From assembly GCA_903895845.1 (NCBI GenBank), contig CAITVK010000111.1, forward strand, positions 1 to 49,130: 49,130 nt of DNA, written 5' to 3'. Source of the DNA: an uncultured Chitinophagaceae bacterium (lineage in GTDB: Bacteria; Bacteroidota; Bacteroidia; Chitinophagales; Chitinophagaceae). The first letter of the stretch is position 1; each line of letters opens with the position of its first letter. The notes under the pieces are model-generated. The model saw nothing but the letters and a program-made list of their open reading frames with translations, did not search any database and was not told where the DNA came from. Shown here in pieces: positions 27,570 through 35,829 of the stretch. A program made the position numbers and the translations under genes.

Positions 27570-27842
27570 CCTCAAAAGAACTTATTCAAGTCTCGAAAGA
27601 ACTTATTCAAGCCTTAAAAGAACTTATTTGAGTCTCGAAAGAACTTATTCAAGCCTTAAAAGAACTTATTCAAGCTCTAAAAGAACTTATTTAAGTCTTG
27701 AAAGAACTTATTTGAGCCTTGAAAGAAGTTATTTAAGTCTTGAAAGAACTTATTCAAGCTCTAAAAGAACTTATTTGAAGGATAAAAGAAGTTATTCAAG
27801 CTCTAAAAGAACTTATTCAGACACTGAAAAAAGGCTACTTTT
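27570..27842. repeat. 21-bp tandem array, about 13 copies
   Basis: Twelve good units plus one decayed unit (27822-27842), each built around AAAAGAACTTATTCAAG with variation, e.g. starts at 27570, 27591, 27612, 27633 and on. Many units carry a dyad such as CTTGAA...TTCAAG, sometimes with T-G or A-T replacements in both arms. It lies between the bglX stop and the uxuA start, so would be transcribed if the two are one unit. The 73-codon plus-strand reading through it is a by-product of the period being a multiple of three. Confidence 0.92.
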
Positions 27843-27892
27843 AACCTAAACCTATCCATTTCCTAACCTAAAAACCTTTTAAAAGAACAATC

Positions 27893-30310
27893 TTACTCAA
27901 TTATAAACTGCTTACTCACCCTGATGTCCTCACTCGAACTACCAATCAACACATCAAAAGCACCTGGTTCTACCACACGCTTCATATCTTTATCCAACAA
28001 AGAAATATCCCTTGGGGTTAAAGTAAAATGAACCGTTTTTGTTTCATTAGGCGCTAAAGTAATCCTTTCAAAACCCCTCAACTGACTTTCATAAACCGTA
28101 ACGCTACTTGTTTCTTGTTTAAAATACAACTGCACCACTTCATCGCCTTTTCGGCTGCCCGTATTGGTTACATCTACTGAAATTTCGATGTTACCCGTTG
28201 CTTTTTGCTTGGTAGGCGTAACCACCAGATTACTGTATTTGAAGGTGGTATAACTCAACCCATAACCAAAAGGATACAGAGCACCATAGATATTGGTCTT
28301 GCCAAATCCATTGGGACCATCGCCGGGCTGACCAGCATGAGAACCCGGTTTGAAAGGAAAGTTTAACTCAATCTGACCAACAGATTTAGGAAATGTCATG
28401 GTTAATTTACCACCAGGATTATAGTCGCCAAACAAAGTTTCAGCAATGGCATTACCGCCTTCTGCACCTGGACACCAAGCCTCGATGATGGCAGGTAAAT
28501 ATTTGTTTGGCCAGTTGATGGTTAATGGCTGACCATTAATTAACACCGCAACAACGGGTTTTCCAGTGGCATAGAGTGCTTGCAACAATTGCAATTGACG
28601 ACCCGTTAAATCTAGATTGGTGCGGCTTCTGCTCTCCCCAAACTGATCTTCTGTTTCGCCCACCACTGCAATCACCACATCCGATTGTTTGGCTTTTTCC
28701 ACCGCCTCATCAATCCCTTTTTGTTCTTCGGGTGAAATAGGGGTAGGATACAATTCACTCTCCGGCCATTCTTTATCATAGGCTTCACAGCCCTTAGCAT
28801 AATTAACGGTTGCCGTATTACCTACATAGTTCCTTAGGCCTTCTAACACCGATACTATGTTTACATTGTAGGGGCCGTAACGACTAATAGAAGTCTGCTT
28901 GTCATCTGACAAAGGACCGGTTACCAGTATATTTTTAATTTTAGATTTATCTAATGGCAAGAGGTTGTTTTGATTCTTTAATAAAACCAATACTTCCTTA
29001 GACATTTGTTTCTGGAAGGTTTTTGCATCGTCATTATACACGATCTCATCTGCTTTTTTAGCATCCACATAAGGATGATCGAATAAGCCAAGGCGGAACT
29101 TTACACTCAACACTTCCCCTGCTCGCTTATCGATGGTGTTCATCCCTAACAAACCATCTTTCACCAATTTACGGGCAGGCAAGATGAAGGTTTCTGGCTG
29201 TTGGAAGTTGGTACGAACATCTAAACCTGCTTCTAAAGATAATCTTACAGCGTCGGCAGAATCTTTTGCCACATGGTGTTTGGTAAATAGAAACTCCACT
29301 GCATCACTATCGCTCACTATATACCCTGTAAAGCCAAATTTCTCACGAAGTAGTTCTGTTAAAAAGTAATAACTACCCGTTACAGGCATCCCATTCCAGT
29401 CGTTATAGCTACTCATAACGCCTAAAGGATTGGCTTCTTTAATAATTCTTTCATAAGGATATAGATACAAATCGAACAATTCTCGTGGGTTAATATGTGG
29501 ATCGGTACGTGCATTACCATCTCGTCCACCTTTTGGTACGCTGTAGGCACAATAGTGTTTTAGGGTAGAAGCCACGCCCTCGCTTTGCACTCCGATGACC
29601 ATCTGTTTACCTAGTTCTGCAATCAGGAAGGGATCTTCACCATAGGTTTCTACAACCCTACCCCAACGAGGGTCGCGAGACAAATCGAGAATGGGGGTGT
29701 ATACATTGGTATAACCCAACGCCTTTGCTTCCCTTCCCACAATATGACCCGCTTTCAGAATAATATTTTTATCCCAGGTACAGCCCATCGCAATAGGAGC
29801 GGGCAAGGCAGTCGCCTTTTCATTCTCCAGACCATGGATTCCTTCATCGGTAAAATCAACAGGAATGCCCATCCTTGTTTCCTCAATAAACCACTTTTGA
29901 ATGGTATTGATAGCATCGGCATGGCGACTATAAGGGAATGAATATTTGGTAAAAGTTTTGGAACGACCGTTGCAAGAAGCCAGGTCTTCGTCGATGTTAC
30001 AGATGCCATCTTTCCAGATTCTCTGCTTCCACTCAGGGGTAGGCAACTCATCTTTTAGCACCCTTCCATAACCATATAAGGTAGCCAATTGACAAGTTTT
30101 TTCATCCAAAGTCATTTGAGAGAGCAAATCGGCCACGCGCTTTTCTACAGGTTGGGAAGGATCTTCAAAAACATCCTTCTTGCCATTCTTATTAAAGTCA
30201 ATCCAACCATTTTTATAAATGGAGGAATGATCTAATTGGGCAGTAACAGTAGTAGAAAACACTAAAAAGGCTACGGATAAAAAGATAACAAGCTTGCGTA
30301 AAGACATCAT
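27893..30310 (-). CDS. bglX: Beta-glucosidase, glycoside hydrolase family 3
   Basis: 805 aa exported GH3 enzyme. The signal peptide (LVIFLSVAFLVFSTTVTAQ) follows the Met start; MMSLRK and an internal Met offer alternative starts. Domains: (alpha/beta)8 domain with TPILDLSRDPRWGR near residue 209 and the nucleophile Asp334 in GYIVSDSDAVE; then the (alpha/beta)6 sandwich (LLKNQNNLLPLDK, VAVVGETEDQFGE) with the acid/base region, and a C-terminal fibronectin-type III-like domain (VSVDVTNTGSRKGDEVVQLYFKQ). It removes terminal glucosyl or similar residues from oligosaccharides or glucosides in the periplasm. A weak -7-like box (CACTTTTG on the minus strand, 30340-30347) precedes it. Confidence 0.93.
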   Translation of the reverse strand: MMSLRKLVIFLSVAFLVFSTTVTAQLDHSSIYKNGWIDFNKNGKKDVFEDPSQPVEKRVADLLSQMTLDEKTCQLATLYGYGRVLKDELPTPEWKQRIWKDGICNIDEDLASCNGRSKTFTKYSFPYSRHADAINTIQKWFIEETRMGIPVDFTDEGIHGLENEKATALPAPIAMGCTWDKNIILKAGHIVGREAKALGYTNVYTPILDLSRDPRWGRVVETYGEDPFLIAELGKQMVIGVQSEGVASTLKHYCAYSVPKGGRDGNARTDPHINPRELFDLYLYPYERIIKEANPLGVMSSYNDWNGMPVTGSYYFLTELLREKFGFTGYIVSDSDAVEFLFTKHHVAKDSADAVRLSLEAGLDVRTNFQQPETFILPARKLVKDGLLGMNTIDKRAGEVLSVKFRLGLFDHPYVDAKKADEIVYNDDAKTFQKQMSKEVLVLLKNQNNLLPLDKSKIKNILVTGPLSDDKQTSISRYGPYNVNIVSVLEGLRNYVGNTATVNYAKGCEAYDKEWPESELYPTPISPEEQKGIDEAVEKAKQSDVVIAVVGETEDQFGESRSRTNLDLTGRQLQLLQALYATGKPVVAVLINGQPLTINWPNKYLPAIIEAWCPGAEGGNAIAETLFGDYNPGGKLTMTFPKSVGQIELNFPFKPGSHAGQPGDGPNGFGKTNIYGALYPFGYGLSYTTFKYSNLVVTPTKQKATGNIEISVDVTNTGSRKGDEVVQLYFKQETSSVTVYESQLRGFERITLAPNETKTVHFTLTPRDISLLDKDMKRVVEPGAFDVLIGSSSEDIRVSKQFIIE

Positions 30311-30509
30311 GAATGGCAGTTAAAAGTTTAGTAACCTGACAAAAGTGAGAAATAAACGCAAACGATACAGTCTTAATTACGAAAACGATAATAGTTGCTA
30401 CCAATGAAATGCACGAAGCCTGATGCAGTGAATATTTTTGCTTCATTGATTATTTTTATTTCAGTCTGGATTGTTCAGTGATTGTGGCTTGAATAAAATT
30501 AAATACGCC

Positions 30510-31073
30510 TCAATCGAGTCTTCTCATAATGATATCATCTATTTTTTTAAATAGATGATAAGGTTTGTAGGTGCGCCATTCGGGGATTTCCATCAACTCA
30601 ATGTAGTAGTTTAGCTTGCGTTTACGAAAATCATATTGGCTTTGTTCAGGCATATTGATAGAAACTATCCAACCGTTTTCATCGGTTACGTTTTCAAACC
30701 ATTCTTCATAATAATCTTTGTCGCCACTATGAAAGTTGAGGATATTTTCGGTAATAAGAATGAATTTGGTGATTTTATGATAACTAAGCTTGTCTATCAC
30801 CTCTCGTTTTAGTTCCATAATGTCGTTCTCAATGGCATCGTTCCATTCTCCAATCATCTCAATGATGGCAAAATTCAGTTCATAGTCTACATAAATAATC
30901 TTTAGATAGAGGGTATTACTTCCAAAATCTTCCCATTGAGGATGGATGTAATAGTTGTAGACTGTTGTAGAAAACTCAAATTCGCTATGTACCACGCCGT
31001 AAAAGGGGGAGCGTTTATCCTCCTCCGCATTGTACATATACCGCCAATTGAAATGTGGTTCGATGAGATGCAT
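30510..31073 (-). CDS. Conserved hypothetical protein
   Basis: 187 aa, no signal peptide and no membrane segment. Aromatic- and acid-rich (FNWRYMYNAEEDKRSPFYGVVHSEFEFSTTVYNYYIHP; WNDAIENDIMELKREVIDKL; YYEEWFENVTDENGWIVSI). The central LNFAIIEMIGEWNDAIENDIM and ITKFILITENILNFHSGDKDYY could be alpha/beta elements. I do not recognise the family with confidence. It lies 44 bp downstream of the sugar-kinase-like gene on the same strand and is probably co-transcribed with it. Confidence 0.75.
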   Translation of the reverse strand: MHLIEPHFNWRYMYNAEEDKRSPFYGVVHSEFEFSTTVYNYYIHPQWEDFGSNTLYLKIIYVDYELNFAIIEMIGEWNDAIENDIMELKREVIDKLSYHKITKFILITENILNFHSGDKDYYEEWFENVTDENGWIVSINMPEQSQYDFRKRKLNYYIELMEIPEWRTYKPYHLFKKIDDIIMRRLD

Positions 31074-31117
31074 GAAACTTTAATTATGATGTTCAGGCTG
31101 CAAGTTGCATCCTGAAA

Positions 31118-31960
31118 CTATTCCTTGTGATATTCAATCAGTCCATCCATCGGACTCTGCATGATAGTCCCCAATTCGAGTTCATACGTGTGACAAAGTT
31201 CTTGAAGTATATCCTTAAATCCAAAAGCGATACTACCTGTAAAGTTGATGGGCATCTTCCAGGTCTCTTCATATTTATATAAGTGATTGAAAAAGAAATC
31301 ATTCAATCCATCCTCAATAATATTTTCAATCATATAATGTCCACGGTTCTCTGCAAGAAAATAGGCATAGCTAGCCAAGTATCTGTTTGCCAATGGCTTT
31401 TTGTAAACACTATTCAATATCTCGTCTTTAGTAACATTATATTGCTTATTGAAACGATACATCAGCTCTTCATCAAAAGTATTGTAGAGATAATACTGAA
31501 TAACTTTCTTGCCTAGATAGGACCCGCTTCCTTCATCACCCAAAATATATCCTAATCCGGGACTATTTTTTACAATTTTCTTCCCATTGTAATAACAAGA
31601 GTTTGCGCCTGTCCCGAGTATGCAAGCAATTCCTTTTTCTCTTCCACATAAAGCCCTTGCAGCACCCAAAAGGTCGTCCTCCAACATTATTTCAACGCCA
31701 GAAAATACTTGCTTTAAGGCTAAGCGAACCACTTTTTCATTGGCAGGATTGGTTAGTCCTGTACCATAAAAATACAATTCTTCTACCTCCACATTTTTTA
31801 GTTCGGGTATCAATTCATTTTCAAGTATTGCCACAATATCTTCCCTCTTTACAAAATAGGGACTGATACCTTGCGTATTAATTATTTTTTTCTTTCCATT
31901 AGACAGCAGACACCATTCGCATTTAGTAGAACCGCTATCCGCAATTAATTGTACTGCCAT
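31118..31960 (-). CDS. BadF/BadG-type ATPase, N-acetylglucosamine-kinase-like
   Basis: 280 aa of the actin-like ATPase superfamily. The phosphate-1 loop is IADSGSTKCEW at the N-terminus, followed by a connect motif and phosphate-2 segment CILGTGANSCYYNG and GYILGDEGSGSYLGKKV (about residues 112-150). This combination is typical of N-acetylglucosamine kinase-like proteins, which phosphorylate amino sugars after uptake or cell-wall recycling. Co-transcribed with the hypothetical gene at 30510. Confidence 0.87.
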   Translation of the reverse strand: MAVQLIADSGSTKCEWCLLSNGKKKIINTQGISPYFVKREDIVAILENELIPELKNVEVEELYFYGTGLTNPANEKVVRLALKQVFSGVEIMLEDDLLGAARALCGREKGIACILGTGANSCYYNGKKIVKNSPGLGYILGDEGSGSYLGKKVIQYYLYNTFDEELMYRFNKQYNVTKDEILNSVYKKPLANRYLASYAYFLAENRGHYMIENIIEDGLNDFFFNHLYKYEETWKMPINFTGSIAFGFKDILQELCHTYELELGTIMQSPMDGLIEYHKE

Positions 31961-32225
31961 AATTTTTTATTTAATTAATTAATACACATCCGCCTCTATT
32001 CCAATTAAGGAATAAATATAGGATTTGTTGCTAATTGTTCAGTTATAAATCTTCTACTAACTTGTTTTCTGTAATGTAACACCTTATTTTATGAACTAAT
32101 AAAGCATTTTTTCAATCAGAAGGATTAAATGTTCTCTAATTTGCAAGCACTCTAGTCATTCAAACTACCCGACTTCAGGCCTCTTACATACTGGGCCCAC
32201 TTTATTGCTAAGATTACACCAAACA

Positions 32226-32264
32226 AAAATGCGTCAGCCGGAACATATCCAACTGACGCATTTT
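32226..32264 (-). terminator. Rho-independent terminator of accC
   Basis: 12-bp arms AAAATGCGTCAG (32226-32237) and CTGACGCATTTT (32253-32264), loop of 15. It begins 25 bp after the accC stop (minus strand) and the hairpin is followed there by a T-rich tract. Confidence 0.85.
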
Positions 32265-32288
32265 ATTTTTTGAAATTAAGAAACTGTT

Positions 32289-33629
32289 TTATTTCATCTC
32301 GAAGCTTTCCAAGAACTTAGTAGTGAAGTTTCCACTCCTAAAATCCTCATTCTTCATCAGCTGAAGGTGGAAAGGAATCGTTGTCTTTACCCCTTCAATC
32401 ACGTATTCACTCAAGGCACGATACATGGTATCGATGGCTTCTTCACGCGTTTGTGCTACGGTTATCAACTTGCCTATCATACTATCGTAATAAGGCGGAA
32501 TCACATAGCCCACATAAACGTGACTATCTACGCGCACTCCATGACCACCTGGTGTGTGCAAAGTTGTAATCTTTCCTGGGGAAGGACGGAAATCGTTGTA
32601 AGGATCTTCTGCATTGATACGACACTCGATAGCATGCATTTTAGGTTCATAGTTTCTACCAGAAATACGTTCACCCATGGCAATCTTTATCTGTTCTTTA
32701 ATCAAATCGAAACTTACTACTTCTTCGGTAACGCAGTGTTCTACCTGAATACGTGTATTCATTTCCATGAAATAGAAGTTGCGATGCTTGTCTACTAAGA
32801 ACTCGATAGTACCAACGCTTTCATAGTTGATAGATTGTGCAGCTTTGATAGCTGCTTCTCCCATTGCCTTACGCAAGTCTGGTGTCATAAATGGAGACGG
32901 ACTTTCCTCTACCAACTTTTGGTGACGACGTTGAATAGAGCAATCCCTTTCACTCAAATGACAAACATTGCCATATTGGTCACCAGCTATCTGAATTTCT
33001 ATGTGGCGAGGTTCTTCAACAAACTTCTCCATGTAGATACCATCATTCTTAAACGATGCAGCAGCTTCTTGCTTAGCAGTGTTGAAGGCTTTTTCCATTT
33101 CTTGCTCATTCCAAACAACCCTCATGCCTTTTCCACCGCCACCCGCTGTAGCTTTCAGTATTACTGGATAGCCTACTTTATTCTTAGCAAGTTCTAATGC
33201 TTCTTCTACACTTTCCAACAAGCCACCACTACCTGGAACAACAGGCACACCAGCCTTTATCATTGTTTCTTTAGCGGTTATTTTGTCCCCCATTGCATTA
33301 ATCATGTCGGGTGTTGGCCCGATAAACTTAATGTTGTGGTCTGCACATATCTGAGAGAACTTACTGTTCTCAGCCAAAAAACCATAACCAGGGTGAATTG
33401 CATCGGCATTGGTTATTTCCGCCGCCGCCATTATGTGAGGGATATTCAAATAGGAATCAGTGCTTGCAGGCTTTCCTATGCAAACCGCCTCATCTGCAAA
33501 ACGTACGTGAAGACTATCCTTATCGGCAGTACTATAAACAGCTACCGTCTTGATACCCATTTCCCTACAAGTTCTGATGACCCTGAGGGCGATTTCTCCA
33601 CGATTGGCAATTAATATTTTCTTAAACAT
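32289..33629 (-). CDS. accC: Biotin carboxylase subunit of acetyl-CoA carboxylase
   Basis: 446 aa, normal size. It carboxylates the biotin carried by AccB, the first step of fatty acid synthesis. Motifs: [22 protein letters not shown] at the N-terminus, [17 protein letters not shown] (ATP-grasp glycine loop, about residues 160-175), [40 protein letters not shown] (catalytic Glu/Arg and metal site). It follows accB on the minus strand, with a gap of about 155 bp, and is closed by the terminator at 32226-32264. Confidence 0.97.
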   Translation of the reverse strand: MFKKILIANRGEIALRVIRTCREMGIKTVAVYSTADKDSLHVRFADEAVCIGKPASTDSYLNIPHIMAAAEITNADAIHPGYGFLAENSKFSQICADHNIKFIGPTPDMINAMGDKITAKETMIKAGVPVVPGSGGLLESVEEALELAKNKVGYPVILKATAGGGGKGMRVVWNEQEMEKAFNTAKQEAAASFKNDGIYMEKFVEEPRHIEIQIAGDQYGNVCHLSERDCSIQRRHQKLVEESPSPFMTPDLRKAMGEAAIKAAQSINYESVGTIEFLVDKHRNFYFMEMNTRIQVEHCVTEEVVSFDLIKEQIKIAMGERISGRNYEPKMHAIECRINAEDPYNDFRPSPGKITTLHTPGGHGVRVDSHVYVGYVIPPYYDSMIGKLITVAQTREEAIDTMYRALSEYVIEGVKTTIPFHLQLMKNEDFRSGNFTTKFLESFEMK

Positions 33630-33784
33630 ATTGTCTCAATTAACTAATGAAAATACTGCATTAGCTATCATTGTGATAGCAGATTAGCAGGTGTTCTTTA
33701 GGCTTGCTTACCTAAAATGAAAATACCCTTAGTAGTGTAGCGAAAATTTTTGCTAAATCGATTTCGATACAGCTATAAAGATAA

Positions 33785-34270
33785 TTAAGCAGGCTCTACC
33801 AAGAACAATGGTTGATCGTATTCAACCGGGCTGTTGTCTTCAACTAGTATCTTAACGATAGTTCCACTAATTTCAGACTCTATTTCATTAAATAGTTTCA
33901 TTGCCTCTATGATACACAATGTTTTGCCTACAGTAATTTCTGTTCCTATTTCTGTAAAGTTAGGTTTGTCGGGAGATGGTCTCCTGTAGAAAGTACCAAT
34001 CATTGGACTCTTTATGGTTACTAAGTTATCAGGTGCTTTTGCGGCAGGGGCAGCAGGACCTGGGTTGTTGGCTTGTGGCTGTTCAGAGATTGTTTGTTGA
34101 GGAGCTACCACATTATATACTTGTTGTGGCAAAGGAGCCTGGGCGTAAGAAACTACAGGTTCATCCTTTTGTTTGATGGTCACCTTACCATCTTTGTCTT
34201 CAATGCTTATTTCGCCAATATTACTTTTATTGATAAGCTTTATTAGTTCGTGAATCTGTTTTAAATCCAT
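33785..34270 (-). CDS. accB: Biotin carboxyl carrier protein of acetyl-CoA carboxylase
   Basis: 161 aa. The N-terminal part ([32 protein letters not shown]) is the conserved AccB helix, followed by a Pro/Ala/Gln-rich linker (about 45-80), and the C-terminal biotinyl domain with [15 protein letters not shown] and the biotinylation site EAMKL, Lys125. It carries the carboxyl group from AccC to the carboxyltransferase. Located between efp and accC, a common arrangement in Bacteria. Confidence 0.96.
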   Translation of the reverse strand: MDLKQIHELIKLINKSNIGEISIEDKDGKVTIKQKDEPVVSYAQAPLPQQVYNVVAPQQTISEQPQANNPGPAAPAAKAPDNLVTIKSPMIGTFYRRPSPDKPNFTEIGTEITVGKTLCIIEAMKLFNEIESEISGTIVKILVEDNSPVEYDQPLFLVEPA

Positions 34271-34394
34271 AAGAATTTATTTTATACGGTAAGTTAACAG
34301 TTAGAAAATGACAATTCCTTTTTTTATAATTTTTCAAAGGAAAGACAAAGTAATTGTAATATTAAATAAAAGTTTTTAAGTCATGTAAAAAAGG

Positions 34395-34448
34395 TATGAG
34401 TTATAAGTTATAAGCTAGGGATTAGTCACTCATAACTTATAACTCATA
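34395..34448. repeat. 17-bp inverted repeat at the efp 3' end
   Basis: Arms 34395-34411 (TATGAGTTATAAGTTAT) and 34432-34448 are exact reverse complements, with a loop of 20 bases. It lies 8 bp after the efp stop, and the arms use the same words as the repeat at 47733-47799. It may end or trim the efp mRNA ahead of accB. Confidence 0.85.
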
Positions 34449-34456
34449 ACTACTAT

Positions 34457-35023
34457 CTATTCTTTTACTCTTTCAATATATTCTCCTGTTTTTGTGTTTA
34501 CTCTTATCAATTCGCCATCTTCAACAAACAACGGAACATTTACAGTAGCACCTGTTTCCACAGTGGCTGGCTTCAATGCACGTGTAGCAGTATCGCCGCG
34601 CAAACCTGGCTCTACGTAAGTAATTCTTACCACAATCTTTTCTGGTAATTCTGCGCCAATTGGCAATTCGGTGTCGGTATTTACAAATACATAAACTTCA
34701 CTACCATCTTTTAAAAACTGAGGTGCATCAATCATTTCATCTGCCAACACAATTTGCTCATAAGTCTCGCTATTCATCAAATTGTATCCAGTCTCATCTT
34801 TGTAAAGGTATTGGTGTGTTCTTTTTTCAACACGGATTGGATAAATCGTTTCACCACTATTCCAGGTTTTTTCAATACTACGTTTGTTATCTACACCTTT
34901 CAGTTTAGCCCAAACCTTAGCTGCGGAACGGGCAGTTTTGTTTTCGCCAAATTCTATCACGCTGTACAAGCTGCCGTCTAATTGCAATATCATTCCACGG
35001 CTGATGTCTGCTGTGTTTGCCAT
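34457..35023 (-). CDS. efp: Elongation factor P with arginine at the tip position 32
   Basis: 188 aa; three-domain EF-P (KOW-like domain I, OB domains II and III; C-terminal TGEYIERVKE). EF-P helps ribosomes through polyproline stretches. The tip loop, where many Bacteroidota and E. coli have a PGKG lysine, reads GENKTARSAAKVWAKLKG: residue 32 counted from Met1 is Arg. This resembles the Arg32 EF-Ps of beta/gamma-proteobacteria (loop NKSGRNAAVV), which are rhamnosylated by EarP. No earP-like gene is seen in this window. Start ATG at 35023, with a -7 promoter box 23 bp upstream. Confidence 0.94.
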   Translation of the reverse strand: MANTADISRGMILQLDGSLYSVIEFGENKTARSAAKVWAKLKGVDNKRSIEKTWNSGETIYPIRVEKRTHQYLYKDETGYNLMNSETYEQIVLADEMIDAPQFLKDGSEVYVFVNTDTELPIGAELPEKIVVRITYVEPGLRGDTATRALKPATVETGATVNVPLFVEDGELIRVNTKTGEYIERVKE

Positions 35024-35046
35024 AATTAATTTATTATTTGAGCCGA

Positions 35047-35054
35047 CAAAAGTA
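35047..35054 (-). promoter_or_regulatory. -7 promoter box for efp
   Basis: On the minus strand 35054-35047 reads TACTTTTG, matching TAnnTTTG, 23 bp before the efp ATG. There is no clear TTTG -33 element. Confidence 0.5.
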
Positions 35055-35186
35055 GGGGTTGAAACTTAAAAAAGAATATTCCTGTTTTAATTGGTAATAA
35101 CTATCTGTGAAAAGTATATAATACCGCTACTTTTGACGGCTTCTTGCTGAGACAGATTTAGAAAATAAAATAGAAAGTAGATATTG

Positions 35187-35759
35187 ATGATAGAATTAAT
35201 AGAAAAAATAAAGAACTGCAAAATTTGCGAAGCGCATCTGGAACTAGGCTGTAATCCTGTTATGGCTGCAAGTCCCAATAGTCGATTGGTAATTATTGGA
35301 CAAGCGCCGGGCAGGGTTGTTCATAAAACAGGTATTCCTTGGAATGACAAAAGTGGCGACAACCTGCGTGCCTGGTTGGACATTGACAGAGATACTTTCT
35401 ATGATGCGGAAAAAGTAACGTTGATGCCCATGGGATTTTGTTATCCCGGTACAGGCAAAACGGGCGATTTACCTCCACGTCCTGAATGTGCGCCGTTGTG
35501 GCATCCACAAATATTGTCGTTGATGAAGAGCACTAAATTGATTTTATTGGTTGGTCAGTATGCTCAGAATTATTATTTGGGAGAAACTAAACAAGAAACA
35601 CTTACGGCTACTGTGCAACAGTTTCATACCTATTTGCCTAAATATTTTCCGTTGCCTCATCCATCACCACGAAACAATATCTGGCAGGCACGCAACATTT
35701 GGTTTACTGGCGAGGTTCTGCCTGAATTACAAAGAAGGGTCAAGAAGTTGGTGATGTAA
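35187..35759 (+). CDS. Uracil-DNA glycosylase family protein
   Basis: 190 aa from the ATG at 35187 (a TTG codon precedes it). Motif A is LVIIGQAPGRVVHKTGIPW, and the C-terminal HPSPRN is the catalytic-loop motif of the uracil-DNA glycosylase superfamily. Two N-terminal Cys (KNCKICEAHLELGC) could help bind an iron-sulphur cluster as in family 4/5 enzymes, but a full four-Cys set is not evident. It removes uracil or related lesions from DNA by inference. It is divergent from efp and ends at the strong hairpin at 35774-35812. Confidence 0.85.
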   Translation: MIELIEKIKNCKICEAHLELGCNPVMAASPNSRLVIIGQAPGRVVHKTGIPWNDKSGDNLRAWLDIDRDTFYDAEKVTLMPMGFCYPGTGKTGDLPPRPECAPLWHPQILSLMKSTKLILLVGQYAQNYYLGETKQETLTATVQQFHTYLPKYFPLPHPSPRNNIWQARNIWFTGEVLPELQRRVKKLVM

Positions 35760-35773
35760 ATGCTTTAAATAAA

Positions 35774-35812
35774 AAACGAGCAGTTAATAGCTAATGTATT
35801 AACTGCTCGTTT
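35774..35812. terminator. Bidirectional terminator hairpin
   Basis: 16-bp arms 35774-35789 and 35797-35812 (core AAACGAGCAGTTAATA) with a 7-base loop, flanked by A- and T-runs. It lies between the convergent glycosylase and SPFH genes and can serve both. Confidence 0.92.
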
Positions 35813-35829
35813 TATTTAGTTGAATAGCG

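Noticed and set aside
27570-27842. CRISPR array
   Set aside because: There are no unique spacers between repeats and no cas genes; units are directly adjacent.
27628-27849. 73-codon plus-strand ORF with a seven-residue repeat (RTYSSLK-like)
   Set aside because: It is the translation of the 21-bp tandem array, has no promoter or start context, and the other frames are also open because of the period.
30213-30446. 77-codon hydrophobic minus-strand ORF
   Set aside because: It overlaps the start of bglX in another frame and looks like a chance reading of AT-rich sequence.
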